Positions 52,431 to 60,761 of a stretch of 64,000 nt of DNA are shown piece after piece; positions within the stretch are counted from its first letter, which is position 1, and every line of letters begins with the position of its first letter. The position numbers and the translations under genes are program-made. The notes under the pieces are model-generated. The model was not told where the DNA came from. It made no database searches and saw only the letters and a list, made by a program, of their open reading frames with translations. The DNA is from Pseudonocardia halophobica (GTDB lineage Bacteria > Actinomycetota > Actinomycetes > Mycobacteriales > Pseudonocardiaceae): contig NZ_BSFQ01000023.1 in the NCBI RefSeq assembly GCF_027922425.1, positions 1-64,000 on the forward strand. Reading direction: 5' to 3'.

Positions 52431-53966
52431 ATGCTGCTCGTCGACTACATCGACCGCGGCGCCCGCGCGGCGCCCACCGATCCGTGCCTCGTCGATCCTG
52501 ACGGCACCACGGTCCTCACCCACAAGGAGTTCCGCGATCTGACCCACCGGATCGCGGGCGCACTGCGCCGGGACGGCGTCCGGCCGGGGGACCGGATCGG
52601 TGTCCTCAGCCGGAACCACCCGCTCGCGCTCGCGTGCATCGTGGGGATCCTCCGTGCGGGGGCGATCTGGACCGCCATCAACGTCGTCTCCGGTTCGGCG
52701 GACCAGGCCGACTTCCTGACGACGGTCGGGTGCCGGCGGATCCTCCATCACCCCGATCTGGCCGACCGGGCCGCCGAGCTGGAGAAACTGGTCGACGGCC
52801 TCGAACCCTCCCAGCCTTTCGACGCCGACGACTGGCTGGTGCCGACGGGTCCCCGTGTACCGGACCGGCCGTTCGAGCCCGGTGGCGTCGCGATGCTCCT
52901 CCCGACCGGTGGGACCACGGGGCGGTCGAAGGCGGTCCCGATCACCCACCGCCAGATCCACCTGATGTGCCTGGGGTTCCAGATCCACCTGCGTGAGCCG
53001 GAGCCGCCCCGCTACCTGTGCGCGACCCCGATGACGCACGCTGCCGGCCTGGTCTGCTTCCCGACCCTCGCGCAGGGCGGACGGGTGGTCGTGCACGACG
53101 GGGTGGTTCCCGAGCAGGTGCTCGGGTCGATCGAGCGCAACCGGATCTCCGCGATCTTCCTCCCGCCGACCGCCCTCTACAAGCTACTGGCCGACCCGAA
53201 GGTTCGCCGGTACGACTACTCCTCGCTCCGCCAGTTCCTCATCGCCGGCGCCCCGCTGGCCCCGGACCGGCTCGCCGAGGCGGTCGAGGTGTTCGGCCCG
53301 GTGATGACACAGACCTTCGGCCAGGCCGAAGCACCGCTGATCTGCACCGTCCACGAGACCACGGAGATCGCGCAGGCGGCAGCGGACCCGGTCCTCGGTC
53401 GTCGGCTGGCGTCCTGCGGCCGACCCTCGGCGCTCGCCCGGATCGAGATCATGGACGACGACGGGAACCTGCTCGGGCCCGGCGAGAGCGGCGAGATCGT
53501 CGTGCGGTCCGACCTGGTCTTCGACGGCTACTGGCAGGACCCCGACGCGACCGCCCAGACCCGCAGACCCGGCGGTTGGTACGGGACGGGCGACGTCGGC
53601 CTGCGCGACGAGGACGGCTTCGTCTACATCGTCGACCGCAAGAAGGACATGATCATCACGGGTGGCTTCAACGTCTTCCCGTCCGAGGTCGAGTCCTTCC
53701 TGCACACCTTCCCGGGCATCGACGACTGCGCGGTCATCGGGCTCCCCGACCCGAAGTGGGGTGAGGCCGTGACCGCGGTGATCGAGACCCGGCCTGGGCA
53801 CACGATCGACCCGGACGAGCTGATCGCAGCCTGCAAGGCCCACCTCGGCTCGGTCAAGGCACCCAAGCGCGTCATCACCCGCGCACTCCCGCGTTCGGGG
53901 ATCGGCAAGGTCCTCAAACGGGCCTTGCGCGACGAGTACTGGACCACCGCCGACCGACGGATCTGA
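52431..53966 (+). CDS. AMP-dependent acyl-CoA synthetase/ligase
   Basis: ANL-superfamily ligase of 511 residues. Motifs: AMLLPTGGTTGRSKAVPITH (P-loop-like A3), TFGQAEAP (A5), GGWYGTGDVGLRDEDGFVYI (A7), DRKKDMIITGGFNVFPSEVE (A8) and the catalytic Lys in RSGIGKVLKR (A10). It would make an acyl-AMP and then the CoA thioester of an aromatic or alicyclic acid. Neighbours suggest the acid comes from the upstream esterase. Confidence 0.92.
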   Translation: MLLVDYIDRGARAAPTDPCLVDPDGTTVLTHKEFRDLTHRIAGALRRDGVRPGDRIGVLSRNHPLALACIVGILRAGAIWTAINVVSGSADQADFLTTVGCRRILHHPDLADRAAELEKLVDGLEPSQPFDADDWLVPTGPRVPDRPFEPGGVAMLLPTGGTTGRSKAVPITHRQIHLMCLGFQIHLREPEPPRYLCATPMTHAAGLVCFPTLAQGGRVVVHDGVVPEQVLGSIERNRISAIFLPPTALYKLLADPKVRRYDYSSLRQFLIAGAPLAPDRLAEAVEVFGPVMTQTFGQAEAPLICTVHETTEIAQAAADPVLGRRLASCGRPSALARIEIMDDDGNLLGPGESGEIVVRSDLVFDGYWQDPDATAQTRRPGGWYGTGDVGLRDEDGFVYIVDRKKDMIITGGFNVFPSEVESFLHTFPGIDDCAVIGLPDPKWGEAVTAVIETRPGHTIDPDELIAACKAHLGSVKAPKRVITRALPRSGIGKVLKRALRDEYWTTADRRI

Positions 53967-53994
53967 CCCGCACCATCCACCACAGGAGTCAACG

Positions 53995-55086
53995 ATGATC
54001 GACGACTACTTCGTGATCAACGCCGTGTCCCACGCCTACAACCTCGAACCGGCGAACATCCGCAACAAACCCGGTCAGCTGTTGTGCGACATGCTCTGGG
54101 GGCTCCACAACACCTGGTCCCCGCCCCACGCCCGGATGACGCTCGAGGAGTTCACCTCGGACTGGACCGTCGACGCCCTCGCCCAGGCGCTGTTCGTGGA
54201 GGCGGACGTCGACGTCGCCGCCACGCACACCCTCCGCCTCGACTCCTACTTCGGCGACGGCCTGGCGGCGCGGGAGAAGACCGTCGAGGCGGCCACCAAG
54301 TACGGGTTCCGCTTCCTCGCCTACGTCGGTGTGGACCCGACCGCCGGGCTCGAGACCTGCCTGCGCGAACTCGACGAGCAGATGGCCGAGCTGCCACAGG
54401 CGGTCGGGCTGAAGATGTACCCGGCCCAGGTCGAGCCGGACCGATCCTGGCGGCTCGACGACCCGGACCTCGCGTTCCCGATCATCGAGCGAGCGATCGA
54501 GCACGGCCTGAAGACCGTCGCGATCCACAAGGCCGCCCCGCTCGGGCCGGTGCCGATGAACCCTTACAAGATCGACGACGTCGACGGGGCCGCCGGCCGC
54601 TTCCCGGAGGTGAGCTTCGAGATCATCCACGCCGGGCTGGCCTTCACCCGCGAGACCTCCCTGGCCCTGGGACGTTACCCCAACGTCTACGCCAACCTCG
54701 AGGTCACCAGCCTGCTGCTGCTCAAGGCGCCGAAGATGTTCGAGGAGATCATGGCCGACTTCCTCCTCTGGGGCGGACCAGACAAGATCATTTTCTCGGA
54801 CGGGGCGATGTTCGCGCACACCCAGCCCTTCCTGGAGGCCTTCACCGAGTTCCAGTTCTCGGAGCAGACACTGAACGGCGTGGGGATCGAGCCGTTGACC
54901 CGCGAGGACAAGGCCAAGATCCTCGGCCTGAACTACGCCCGCGTCCTCGACCTGGACGTCGAGGCGATGAAGGCGAAGATCGCCGACGACCAGTTCTCCC
55001 TGGCCCGTCGCACCGATCCGCGCCCGGAGCCCTACGCCGCCTGGAAGGCGGAGTTCGCGTCGGACCCGGCGGGGTACCGGCGATGA
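53995..55086 (+). CDS. amidohydrolase-superfamily (amidohydrolase 2) enzyme
   Basis: TIM-barrel enzyme of 363 residues. The first strand reads FVINAVSHAYNLEP, a changed form of the usual HxH metal motif; later QAVGLKMYPAQVEP, TVAIHKAAPLGPVPMNP, VSFEIIHAGLAFTRE and KIIFSDGAMFAHTQP supply likely His/Asp ligands. Members include decarboxylases and lactonases. N-terminal SHAYN instead of HxH suggests a single-metal variant. ATG with AGGAG eight bases upstream; it overlaps the DUF59 gene by 4 bp. Confidence 0.85.
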   Translation: MIDDYFVINAVSHAYNLEPANIRNKPGQLLCDMLWGLHNTWSPPHARMTLEEFTSDWTVDALAQALFVEADVDVAATHTLRLDSYFGDGLAAREKTVEAATKYGFRFLAYVGVDPTAGLETCLRELDEQMAELPQAVGLKMYPAQVEPDRSWRLDDPDLAFPIIERAIEHGLKTVAIHKAAPLGPVPMNPYKIDDVDGAAGRFPEVSFEIIHAGLAFTRETSLALGRYPNVYANLEVTSLLLLKAPKMFEEIMADFLLWGGPDKIIFSDGAMFAHTQPFLEAFTEFQFSEQTLNGVGIEPLTREDKAKILGLNYARVLDLDVEAMKAKIADDQFSLARRTDPRPEPYAAWKAEFASDPAGYRR

Positions 55087-55457
55087 GCGCGACGCCGGCG
55101 GCGATCGAGGCCGCTCTCGGGAAGGTCGACGATCCCTGCAGCATCGCGGCGCGGGCGCCGATGAGCGTGCGGGACATGGGACTGGTCCGGGACTGGCATG
55201 TCGAGGGCGACGGAACGGTCGTCGTCACGGTCAGCCCCACGGCACCGTCGTGCATCCTCATGAGCTCCATCGCGGACGGGATCGAGGCGCGCGTGGCCGA
55301 GGTCGACGGCGTCGAGAACGTCCGGGTGGAGATCGACACTGTCACGATGTGGACGCCGGAACTAATGACCGACGCCGGCAGGCGCACGTTGGACGACCGG
55401 CGCGCGGCCTCCCTGCTCGAGGTGCCGGTGCGCCCGCGGGAGTGGGAACGCCGGTGA
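55083..55457 (+). CDS. DUF59/MIP18 family protein (PaaD/SufT-like)
   Basis: Product of 124 residues. The family core is visible: DPCSIAARAPMSVRDMGLVR, VVVTVSPTAPSCILMSSIAD, and VRVEIDTVTMWTPELM. Conserved Cys in TAPSCILM is the Fe-S-delivery residue in MIP18/SufT proteins. In catabolic clusters PaaD helps mature an oxygenase; no oxygenase is in this unit, so a partner is either the adjacent amidohydrolase-like enzyme or encoded elsewhere (inference). Overlaps both neighbours by 4 bp. Confidence 0.85.
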   Translation: MSATPAAIEAALGKVDDPCSIAARAPMSVRDMGLVRDWHVEGDGTVVVTVSPTAPSCILMSSIADGIEARVAEVDGVENVRVEIDTVTMWTPELMTDAGRRTLDDRRAASLLEVPVRPREWERR

Positions 55458-55765
55458 TCCGCAACGTGGTCCTCGGCCGGATCCGCGAGGGAGTGGGTGC
55501 AGCCGAGCTCGAGGCGGGCCTGCAGGAGCTGCGTGACCTGCGGGTGCAGGGCGTCGAGTTCGAGCTCCGGGCCGGCCGCGATCTCGGGCTGCGCGAGGGC
55601 AACGCGGACTTCGTGATCACCGTCGATCTCGCCGACGAGGAGGCCTACCGGCAGTACGACGAGGACGCCGAGCACAACCGGATTCGGCAGGATGTCTTCG
55701 GTCGGCTCTGCGCCTCACTGGAGCGGGTCCAGTTCGTGCTGCCGGACGGAGCCACCACCCTGTGA
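55454..55765 (+). CDS. Dabb (stress-responsive A/B barrel) domain protein
   Basis: Small dimeric alpha/beta-barrel protein of 103 residues: IRNVVLGRIREGVGAAELEA, VEFELRAGRDLGLREGNADF, ITVDLADEEAYRQYDEDAEH, IRQDVFGRLCASLERVQFVL. Family members are mostly unknown; a few are cyclases or decarboxylase-like enzymes. GTG overlaps the DUF59 stop (GTGA), placing it firmly in the unit. Its conservation with the acyl-CoA ligase suggests a role on a CoA or ring intermediate (inference). Confidence 0.85.
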   Translation: MIRNVVLGRIREGVGAAELEAGLQELRDLRVQGVEFELRAGRDLGLREGNADFVITVDLADEEAYRQYDEDAEHNRIRQDVFGRLCASLERVQFVLPDGATTL

Positions 55766-55767
55766 CC

Positions 55768-55802
55768 TGTGCCGGACCCGCGCGCACCGCGGGTCCGGCA
55801 CA
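55768..55802 (+). promoter_or_regulatory. long perfect inverted repeat between the Dabb and TetR genes
   Basis: TGTGCCGGACCCGC (55768-55781), a 7-nt loop and GCGGGTCCGGCACA (55789-55802): a 14-bp perfect stem 2 bp after the Dabb stop. It can end transcription of the catabolic unit; it also covers the -35 region of a TAGAGT -10 (55814-55819) for the TetR gene, so it may be an operator. Confidence 0.6.
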
Positions 55803-55827
55803 GCTGGCGGCGGTAGAGTCCACCGCG

Positions 55828-56502
55828 ATGACAGGTCCGAAGGCCGCGCCGAGGAGCAATGGGCAGCGCGAGCGGAAGCCCACGACCCGCGCCACTCGGC
55901 GTCGGGACGCCCTGATCCTGGACGCGCTCGAGCGGCTGCTGGTCGAGACGCCGCTGCGGGACCTCGGTGTGGAGCAGATCGCCGAGGAAGCCGGGATCAC
56001 CCGCACGCGCTTCTACTTCTACTTCAAGTCCAAGCACGAGGCCTACGCCGCGCTGCTCGCGCGGGTGCGGGACCGGCTCCTGGTCTTCTACGACACCGAG
56101 GACTCCTGGTTCCAGCGGCCGGAGTCCGCCCGCCCGCGCGAGTCGATGACGGCCACCATCCGGGCTGTCGTCGACTTCTGGCTCGAGCACGGCGCCGTCA
56201 TGCGCGAGGGCGCGGACCTCTGGAACTCCGTCGACGAGGCCCGCAGCCTGTGGCACGACCTCATCCACCAGCCCGTCGAACGGATGACCCGAGCGATCGA
56301 GCGCGAGCGGCGACGCGGTATCGCCCCCGACGGGCCCGCCGCCGACCAGCTCGCCCGCAACCTGATCTGGCACGGCGAGCGCATGCTCTTCCTCACCCTG
56401 ATCGACGCGCCGGACGCACTGGCCGTCGACGACCTCGTCGAGTCGGCGACGACGGTGTGGATGCGCGCCATCTACCTGGCGGACGACCCCCCACCGAGCT
56501 GA
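55828..56502 (+). CDS. TetR-family repressor
   Basis: Regulator of 224 residues. HTH: TTRATRRRDALILDALERLL, LGVEQIAEEAGITRTRFYFY, FKSKHEAYAALLARV; the TetR_C helical domain follows. ATG at 55828 is nine bases after TAGAGT, so a leaderless transcript is likely; GTG at 55762 overlapping the Dabb stop is the alternative but would place the hairpin inside the gene. The last gene of the catabolic unit and a likely repressor of the palindromic promoter at 51.5 kb. Confidence 0.9.
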   Translation: MTGPKAAPRSNGQRERKPTTRATRRRDALILDALERLLVETPLRDLGVEQIAEEAGITRTRFYFYFKSKHEAYAALLARVRDRLLVFYDTEDSWFQRPESARPRESMTATIRAVVDFWLEHGAVMREGADLWNSVDEARSLWHDLIHQPVERMTRAIERERRRGIAPDGPAADQLARNLIWHGERMLFLTLIDAPDALAVDDLVESATTVWMRAIYLADDPPPS

Positions 56503-56508
56503 CCCGTC

Positions 56509-56582
56509 GTGGCCTCCCTCATGGCCTCCAACTGGCTCCGACGATGCCTGTCGTGCCCTACAGCGAGCTTCTGAGCTGCACT
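56509..56582 (+). repeat. 74-bp diverged repeat, copy B
   Basis: Begins GTGGCCTCC, ends TTCTGAGCTGCACT; ungapped match to 22375-22448. Here it follows the TetR stop by 6 bp and no half-tRNA was found beside it. Confidence 0.6.
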
Positions 56583-56729
56583 CCGTGCGGGTCGGCTGGA
56601 CGAGTGCGCCTGTTCCAGCGCAGACGCGGGCCTGACCCACGGCCGCGACTCGCTGCGAATGCCGAGCAGGCGATGATTTTCGGGCCCCGTCGACGTCTTC
56701 CCCTCGACGAGTCGACGAAAGGGGCACCG

Positions 56730-57953
56730 GTGAGCGGTATCAGGGTGTTGGTGGCGGGGGCGAGCATCGCGGGGCCCGCGCTCGCCCACTGGTTGAGCCG
56801 GCGGGGTGTCGAGGTGACCGTGGTGGAGCGGGCCCCTGGGCTGCGGCCCGGTGGGCAGGCGGTGGACGCGCGGGGGGTGGCCAAGGAGGTCATCCGGCGG
56901 ATGGGGCTGGACGCGGCGGTGCGCGCGGCCTGCACCGACACCGCCGGCGCGTACACGGTGGACGTGGACGGGAACGTGCTGGAGACCTACCGCGCGGACG
57001 ACGACGGCGGCGACGGGTACATCTCGGAGATCGAGATCCTGCGCGGGGACCTGTCCCAGGTGCTCCACGACGACACCCGCGACAGCGTCGAATACGTCTT
57101 CGGTGACCGGATCGCCGAGCTCACCCAGGACGCGGACGGCGTCGACGTGGTCTTCGCGGGCGGCGACCGGCGGCGCTTCGACCTGGTGATCGGGGCGGAC
57201 GGGTTGCACTCGGCGTTGCGCGGAATGGTGTTCGGACCCCGCGAGCAGTTCGTCCGCCACCTCGGGCTGGTGCTGGCCTTCTACAGCGTGCCCAACGAGT
57301 TCGGGCTGGACCGCTGGCTGATCGACTACCAGGAGGCCGGGCGGTCCGCCGGGCTGCGGCCCGTCCAGGACGCCACCCGGGCGATCGCCATGCTCTCCTT
57401 CCCCTCTCCCGACTTCGACGTGGACTACCGGGACGTCGCGGCCCAGAAGCGGCTGTTGCGCGACCGGATGGCCGACTTCGGGTGGGAGACCCCGCGCATC
57501 CTGGCGCACCTGGACGACACCCCGGACTTCTACCTCGACCAGGTCGCGCAGGTGGTGATGGACCGCTGGTCGAGCGGACGGGTGGGGTTGCTCGGGGACG
57601 CGGCGTTCTGCTCGTCGCCGATGTCCGGGCAAGGCACCGGGCTGGCCCTGGTCGGCGCGTACGTGCTGGCCGGGGAGCTGGCCGCCGCCGGCTGGGACCC
57701 GGTGGCCGGGTTCGCCGGCTACGAGGAGCGGATGCGCCCGTTCGTCGAGGCGAACCAGGAGATCGGCCGGATGCACGTGCAGAGCCTCGAGGCCCCCGCA
57801 CCGGATGTGGAGCCGGCCCCGGAGCCCGACATGGAGGCGCTCATGGCGCTCGTCGAGCGCGCGATCGACGGGATCGAGCTGCCCGACTACGCAGGGGTGC
57901 CGGACTCCGGGGCGCCGACCGGACCGCCGACCACCTCGTCGGCTCGGCCATGA
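56730..57953 (+). CDS. FAD-dependent monooxygenase (PHBH-fold, group A)
   Basis: Flavoprotein monooxygenase of 407 residues. Dinucleotide motif VLVAGASIAGPALAHWL, ERAPGLRPGGQAVDARG, DLVIGADGLHSALRG (the DG motif) and VGLLGDAAFCSSPMSGQGTG (GD motif). Related enzymes hydroxylate aromatics or inactivate tetracyclines/rifamycins. GTG after a GAAAGGGG ribosome binding site. The extra open frame upstream is non-coding. Possibly part of the surrounding catabolic region, though separated from it by a repeat. Confidence 0.9.
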   Translation: MSGIRVLVAGASIAGPALAHWLSRRGVEVTVVERAPGLRPGGQAVDARGVAKEVIRRMGLDAAVRAACTDTAGAYTVDVDGNVLETYRADDDGGDGYISEIEILRGDLSQVLHDDTRDSVEYVFGDRIAELTQDADGVDVVFAGGDRRRFDLVIGADGLHSALRGMVFGPREQFVRHLGLVLAFYSVPNEFGLDRWLIDYQEAGRSAGLRPVQDATRAIAMLSFPSPDFDVDYRDVAAQKRLLRDRMADFGWETPRILAHLDDTPDFYLDQVAQVVMDRWSSGRVGLLGDAAFCSSPMSGQGTGLALVGAYVLAGELAAAGWDPVAGFAGYEERMRPFVEANQEIGRMHVQSLEAPAPDVEPAPEPDMEALMALVERAIDGIELPDYAGVPDSGAPTGPPTTSSARP

Positions 57954-58389
57954 GCGGGTCCCCGCTACGGCATGTCGACCTCCGGCCAAGCGCTCTTCAG
58001 GCGAGGTCGTCGGGCATCTGATCCGCACTTGCTCGAGCACAGGCCTCGTGACGGCGGTCCGCCAGGATCGGGGTCCAGCGGGCAGCGGTGCGGTGGCCGC
58101 GGGGGCCCCGGGCGGCTGCGCCGGACGCCGGAGGTGTCGAGCTTCCCGCATGGACCAAAGTCTTGGGCCGGTGCGGTACAGCTGGGCTGATCTACCTGCT
58201 GATCTGCGCAGTGAGCATCATCGGCCGCGGCTCTGCCGGGCTGGCAGGCGAGCGGTGATGAAGGAATTGCCTCGTGAGCCGGACGGGTCTTCGGCCCGGG
58301 CCGCGAGCCAGAGCGGTTGCAGATGCAAATGCCGGGTACACAGCTTTCGACGAACCGCCGTGTTCGCGCGTCGCCGTCGGAAGGGCAGT
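57954..58389. other. intergenic, no recognisable gene
   Basis: A short stretch near 58020-58047 (CGCACTTGCTCGAG) resembles one at 22608-22631 beside the IS1380 relic. No gene supported; the right end has the GGAAGG ribosome binding site of the next gene. Confidence 0.45.
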
Positions 58390-58671
58390 ATGAACGCGCA
58401 CGGAAGCCCCCGCGACAAGCTCGACGACCAGTCTGCACTGGCCGCTCCACGCGACGCCGTGCTCGCGTTCCTCTCCGACGACCACAACGCGGACCAGGGC
58501 CTCGCAGCCGCAAGGGCGGTCTTCGAGGCGGTCGTCGCCGAGTCCGGAGCCGATGGGGTGACGGATGCCGCCGTCGAGCTGGCATCGCGGCTCGCCTCCG
58601 CGCTGGAGCGGATCGCCACCGAACAAGGACTTCTGGCGAGCGAGCTGGCAGAGGTCTGGTTCCTCGACTGA
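58390..58671 (+). CDS. small helical hypothetical protein
   Basis: Product of 93 residues: short polar N-terminus, then a long helical region (DAVLAFLSDDHNADQGLAAA, VTDAAVELASRLASALERIA, LLASELAEVWFLD). ATG with GGAAGG six bases upstream. No family assignment; similar short helical proteins are common in actinomycetes. Confidence 0.6.
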   Translation: MNAHGSPRDKLDDQSALAAPRDAVLAFLSDDHNADQGLAAARAVFEAVVAESGADGVTDAAVELASRLASALERIATEQGLLASELAEVWFLD

Positions 58672-58728
58672 GGCGGAGGGCGCCGGCGCTCCGGCCCGAT
58701 CCGGGAAGGGGAGCGCCGCGGCAGCGTG

Positions 58729-59649
58729 TCAGGGAACGCGGTACTGGCGGCGTGCACAGCCTCCGAAGAACTCGTCCTTCTCGTGGTCGGCCAGGTCGGC
58801 CAGGATCCCGGAGAGGGCGTCGAGCAGGGCCTCGACGCTCCACAGCAGACCGTCCACGGGCAGGTGGGTGGCGAACATGCAGCGCTCGGGGCCGAAGGTG
58901 TCGACCGCGCGGCGTACCCAGGGCTCGATCTCCTGCCGGGAGGGGCCGAAGATCAGCGCGAGGCCCTGGAGCTTGAGCGCCACGTTGGGGTGTGCGGCGG
59001 CGAACTCGAGCCGCTCGGTCCAGCGGGCGAACCCGTCCGGGGAGCGGTCGAGCGGCCAGCCCGCGGCTTCCAGCACGATCGGCGTGTCCGGGAAGGACCG
59101 GAGGAGCACGGCGGTGTCGGGGATCTGTGCGTCGTAGACGAGCAGGTCCCAGGTGAGGCCGTCGGCGGCGACCTGTTCGAACCCTGCGAGCCATCGCGGA
59201 TCGGTGAGGTAGTCGGGGCGCGCGCCGAGCCGGCGCAACGGGTCCTCGGCCCAGTAGAGCGGCTGGCGGACGGCGTGCACCCTCGGCAGGTCGCGGTAGC
59301 GCCGCAGCGTCTCGGTCAGCGTCGGGCTCGCGAGGTCGACGCCGGCGATGAAGGCGCTCGGTCCACTGCCGGCGTCGGCGAGCTGCTGGATCCAGGTGGC
59401 CTCGGCCACCGGGTCGACCGCGCCGAACTCACAGGCGACCGAGCCGGCCAGTGGCACCGTGGACATGTCGTCGGCGTAGTCGTCGCCGCCGTAGTCACGG
59501 GCGCAGTCGTAGTAGTTGGACAGCAACGCCTCCAGCACCCGACTCCGGTCGCGGATCCACGAGTAGCCGATCCCGGCGACGTCGAGGAGGTGGTGGTGGG
59601 CGTCGACGACCTCGCGTCGCCCGTCACCGTGCCCGGCCACGTCGTTCAC
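58729..59649 (-). CDS. amidohydrolase-family TIM-barrel protein (lactonase-like)
   Basis: Protein of 306 residues. VVDAHHHLLDVAG carries the HxH metal motif; further motifs are YSWIRDRSRVLE, ALSNYY-type region, IVLEAAGWPLDRSPDGF, VALKLQGLALIFG and RCMFATHLPVDGL. The layout fits L-fuconolactonase/2-pyrone-4,6-dicarboxylate lactonase-type amidohydrolases. GTG at 59649 gives the normal length. It starts 100 bp after the lysR gene on the same strand and may be co-transcribed with it. Confidence 0.82.
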   Translation of the reverse strand: MNDVAGHGDGRREVVDAHHHLLDVAGIGYSWIRDRSRVLEALLSNYYDCARDYGGDDYADDMSTVPLAGSVACEFGAVDPVAEATWIQQLADAGSGPSAFIAGVDLASPTLTETLRRYRDLPRVHAVRQPLYWAEDPLRRLGARPDYLTDPRWLAGFEQVAADGLTWDLLVYDAQIPDTAVLLRSFPDTPIVLEAAGWPLDRSPDGFARWTERLEFAAAHPNVALKLQGLALIFGPSRQEIEPWVRRAVDTFGPERCMFATHLPVDGLLWSVEALLDALSGILADLADHEKDEFFGGCARRQYRVP

Positions 59650-59749
59650 CGTCGTCCCCGGGCGGCGCGTCCCATGCGGATCACGGTCGACACCTCCGGT
59701 CGGTGGTGAGAGGCTCAACGCACCGAACTCGCGCACTCGGCACGGACCG

Positions 59750-60649
59750 TTACGCACGTCCGTCGTCGAGTCCGGAGTACGCCTCCTCCAGGTGCGCCAG
59801 CAGTGCCCGTACCCGACTGTGCGGCCTCGGCGAGCGCCACACCACCCGCTCGGTGAACGCGATGCCCGGGGTCAGCGGCACGCGCACCACGTCCTCGGCG
59901 TGCACGCCGTCGACATCGGCGGGCAGCAGCGCCCATCCGAGTCCCGCGGCGACGTACCCGGCCTGGTCCGCGTAGCCGCCGCTGGTGGTGACAACCCGGG
60001 GCGAGAAGCCCTCGGCCATGCACGCCGACAGCACCGTGTCGACGTTCTCGGGGGCTGACTGCCGGGGGAAGAGCACGAGGGGCTCGGCCCGCAGGTCGGC
60101 GAGCCGCAGCTCGGTGGCGGAGGCGAGCGGATGGTCGGCGGGCAGGGCGACGGCGAGCGGACTGCGTGCGAGCGCGCTGAACCGCAGCACCGGCGGCTCT
60201 GGTCTGGCGTGCACAAACCCGACGTCGAGGCGGCCCGCCTCCAGCATGTCCAGCAACGGGGCCGTGTCCGTGCGGTGGAGCGAGACGTGCACGTCCGGGT
60301 AGCGACGCCGGAACGCCCGGAGTCGGGCGGGGAGCCCGCCGAAGAGCATGGCCGGGATCACGCCGATCCGTAACGTCCCTGTTTCGCCACGCCCGGCCGC
60401 CGTGCGCAGCCGCTCGATGGAACGGACGTGGTCGAGCAGCTCCGCGGAGTGGACCAGCAGCCGTTCTCCGACGTCCGTGAGCACCACCGGTCGTGAGGTC
60501 CGGTCGAACAGGTCGGCACCGATCTCCTGCTCCAGGCGCTGGATCTGCTGGGAGAGCGCCGGCTGCGTCATGTTCAGCCGCGCCGCGGCGCGGCTGAAGT
60601 TGCCGTCCTCCGCGACGGCCCGGAAGTACTCGAGCCGCCGTGTTTCCAT
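59750..60649 (-). CDS. LysR-family transcriptional regulator
   Basis: Regulator of 299 residues. N-terminal HTH (RRLEYFRAVAEDGNFSRAAA, RLNMTQPALSQQIQRLEQEI, LFDRTSRPVVLT) and a periplasmic-binding-like effector domain. Divergent from hyuA across a 112-bp region containing TGAACT-N6-AGTTCA. TATAGT on the minus strand lies just upstream of its ATG, so its message is probably leaderless. It probably activates the hydantoinase-type genes. Confidence 0.92.
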   Translation of the reverse strand: METRRLEYFRAVAEDGNFSRAAARLNMTQPALSQQIQRLEQEIGADLFDRTSRPVVLTDVGERLLVHSAELLDHVRSIERLRTAAGRGETGTLRIGVIPAMLFGGLPARLRAFRRRYPDVHVSLHRTDTAPLLDMLEAGRLDVGFVHARPEPPVLRFSALARSPLAVALPADHPLASATELRLADLRAEPLVLFPRQSAPENVDTVLSACMAEGFSPRVVTTSGGYADQAGYVAAGLGWALLPADVDGVHAEDVVRVPLTPGIAFTERVVWRSPRPHSRVRALLAHLEEAYSGLDDGRA

Positions 60650-60652
60650 CTG

Positions 60653-60670
60653 TGAACTATAAGCAGTTCA
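60653..60670 (+). promoter_or_regulatory. LysR operator candidate between the regulator and hyuA
   Basis: TGAACT-ATAAGC-AGTTCA, a perfect 6-bp inverted repeat three bases upstream of the lysR start. It overlaps -10-like hexamers on both strands (TATAGT toward lysR, TATAAG toward hyuA), suited to coupled autoregulation and activation. Confidence 0.55.
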
Positions 60671-60761
60671 TGTGATCATGCACAGCATCAGTATTGGACC
60701 CGATGGTGGTGCCGTTGCTGAACTCACGGTCGACAGCAGGCGAACCGCGAGGGAGCAAGCG

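Noticed and set aside
55692..56729. Upstream extension of the monooxygenase frame to 753 residues
   Set aside because: The extension is a shadow of the TetR gene; the GTG at 56730 has a ribosome binding site and starts the FAD motif properly.
58003..58050. Similarity to the sequence beside the IS1380 relic (CGCACTTGCTCGA)
   Set aside because: Too short and too gapped to call an element end by eye; kept only as a remark in the intergenic entry.
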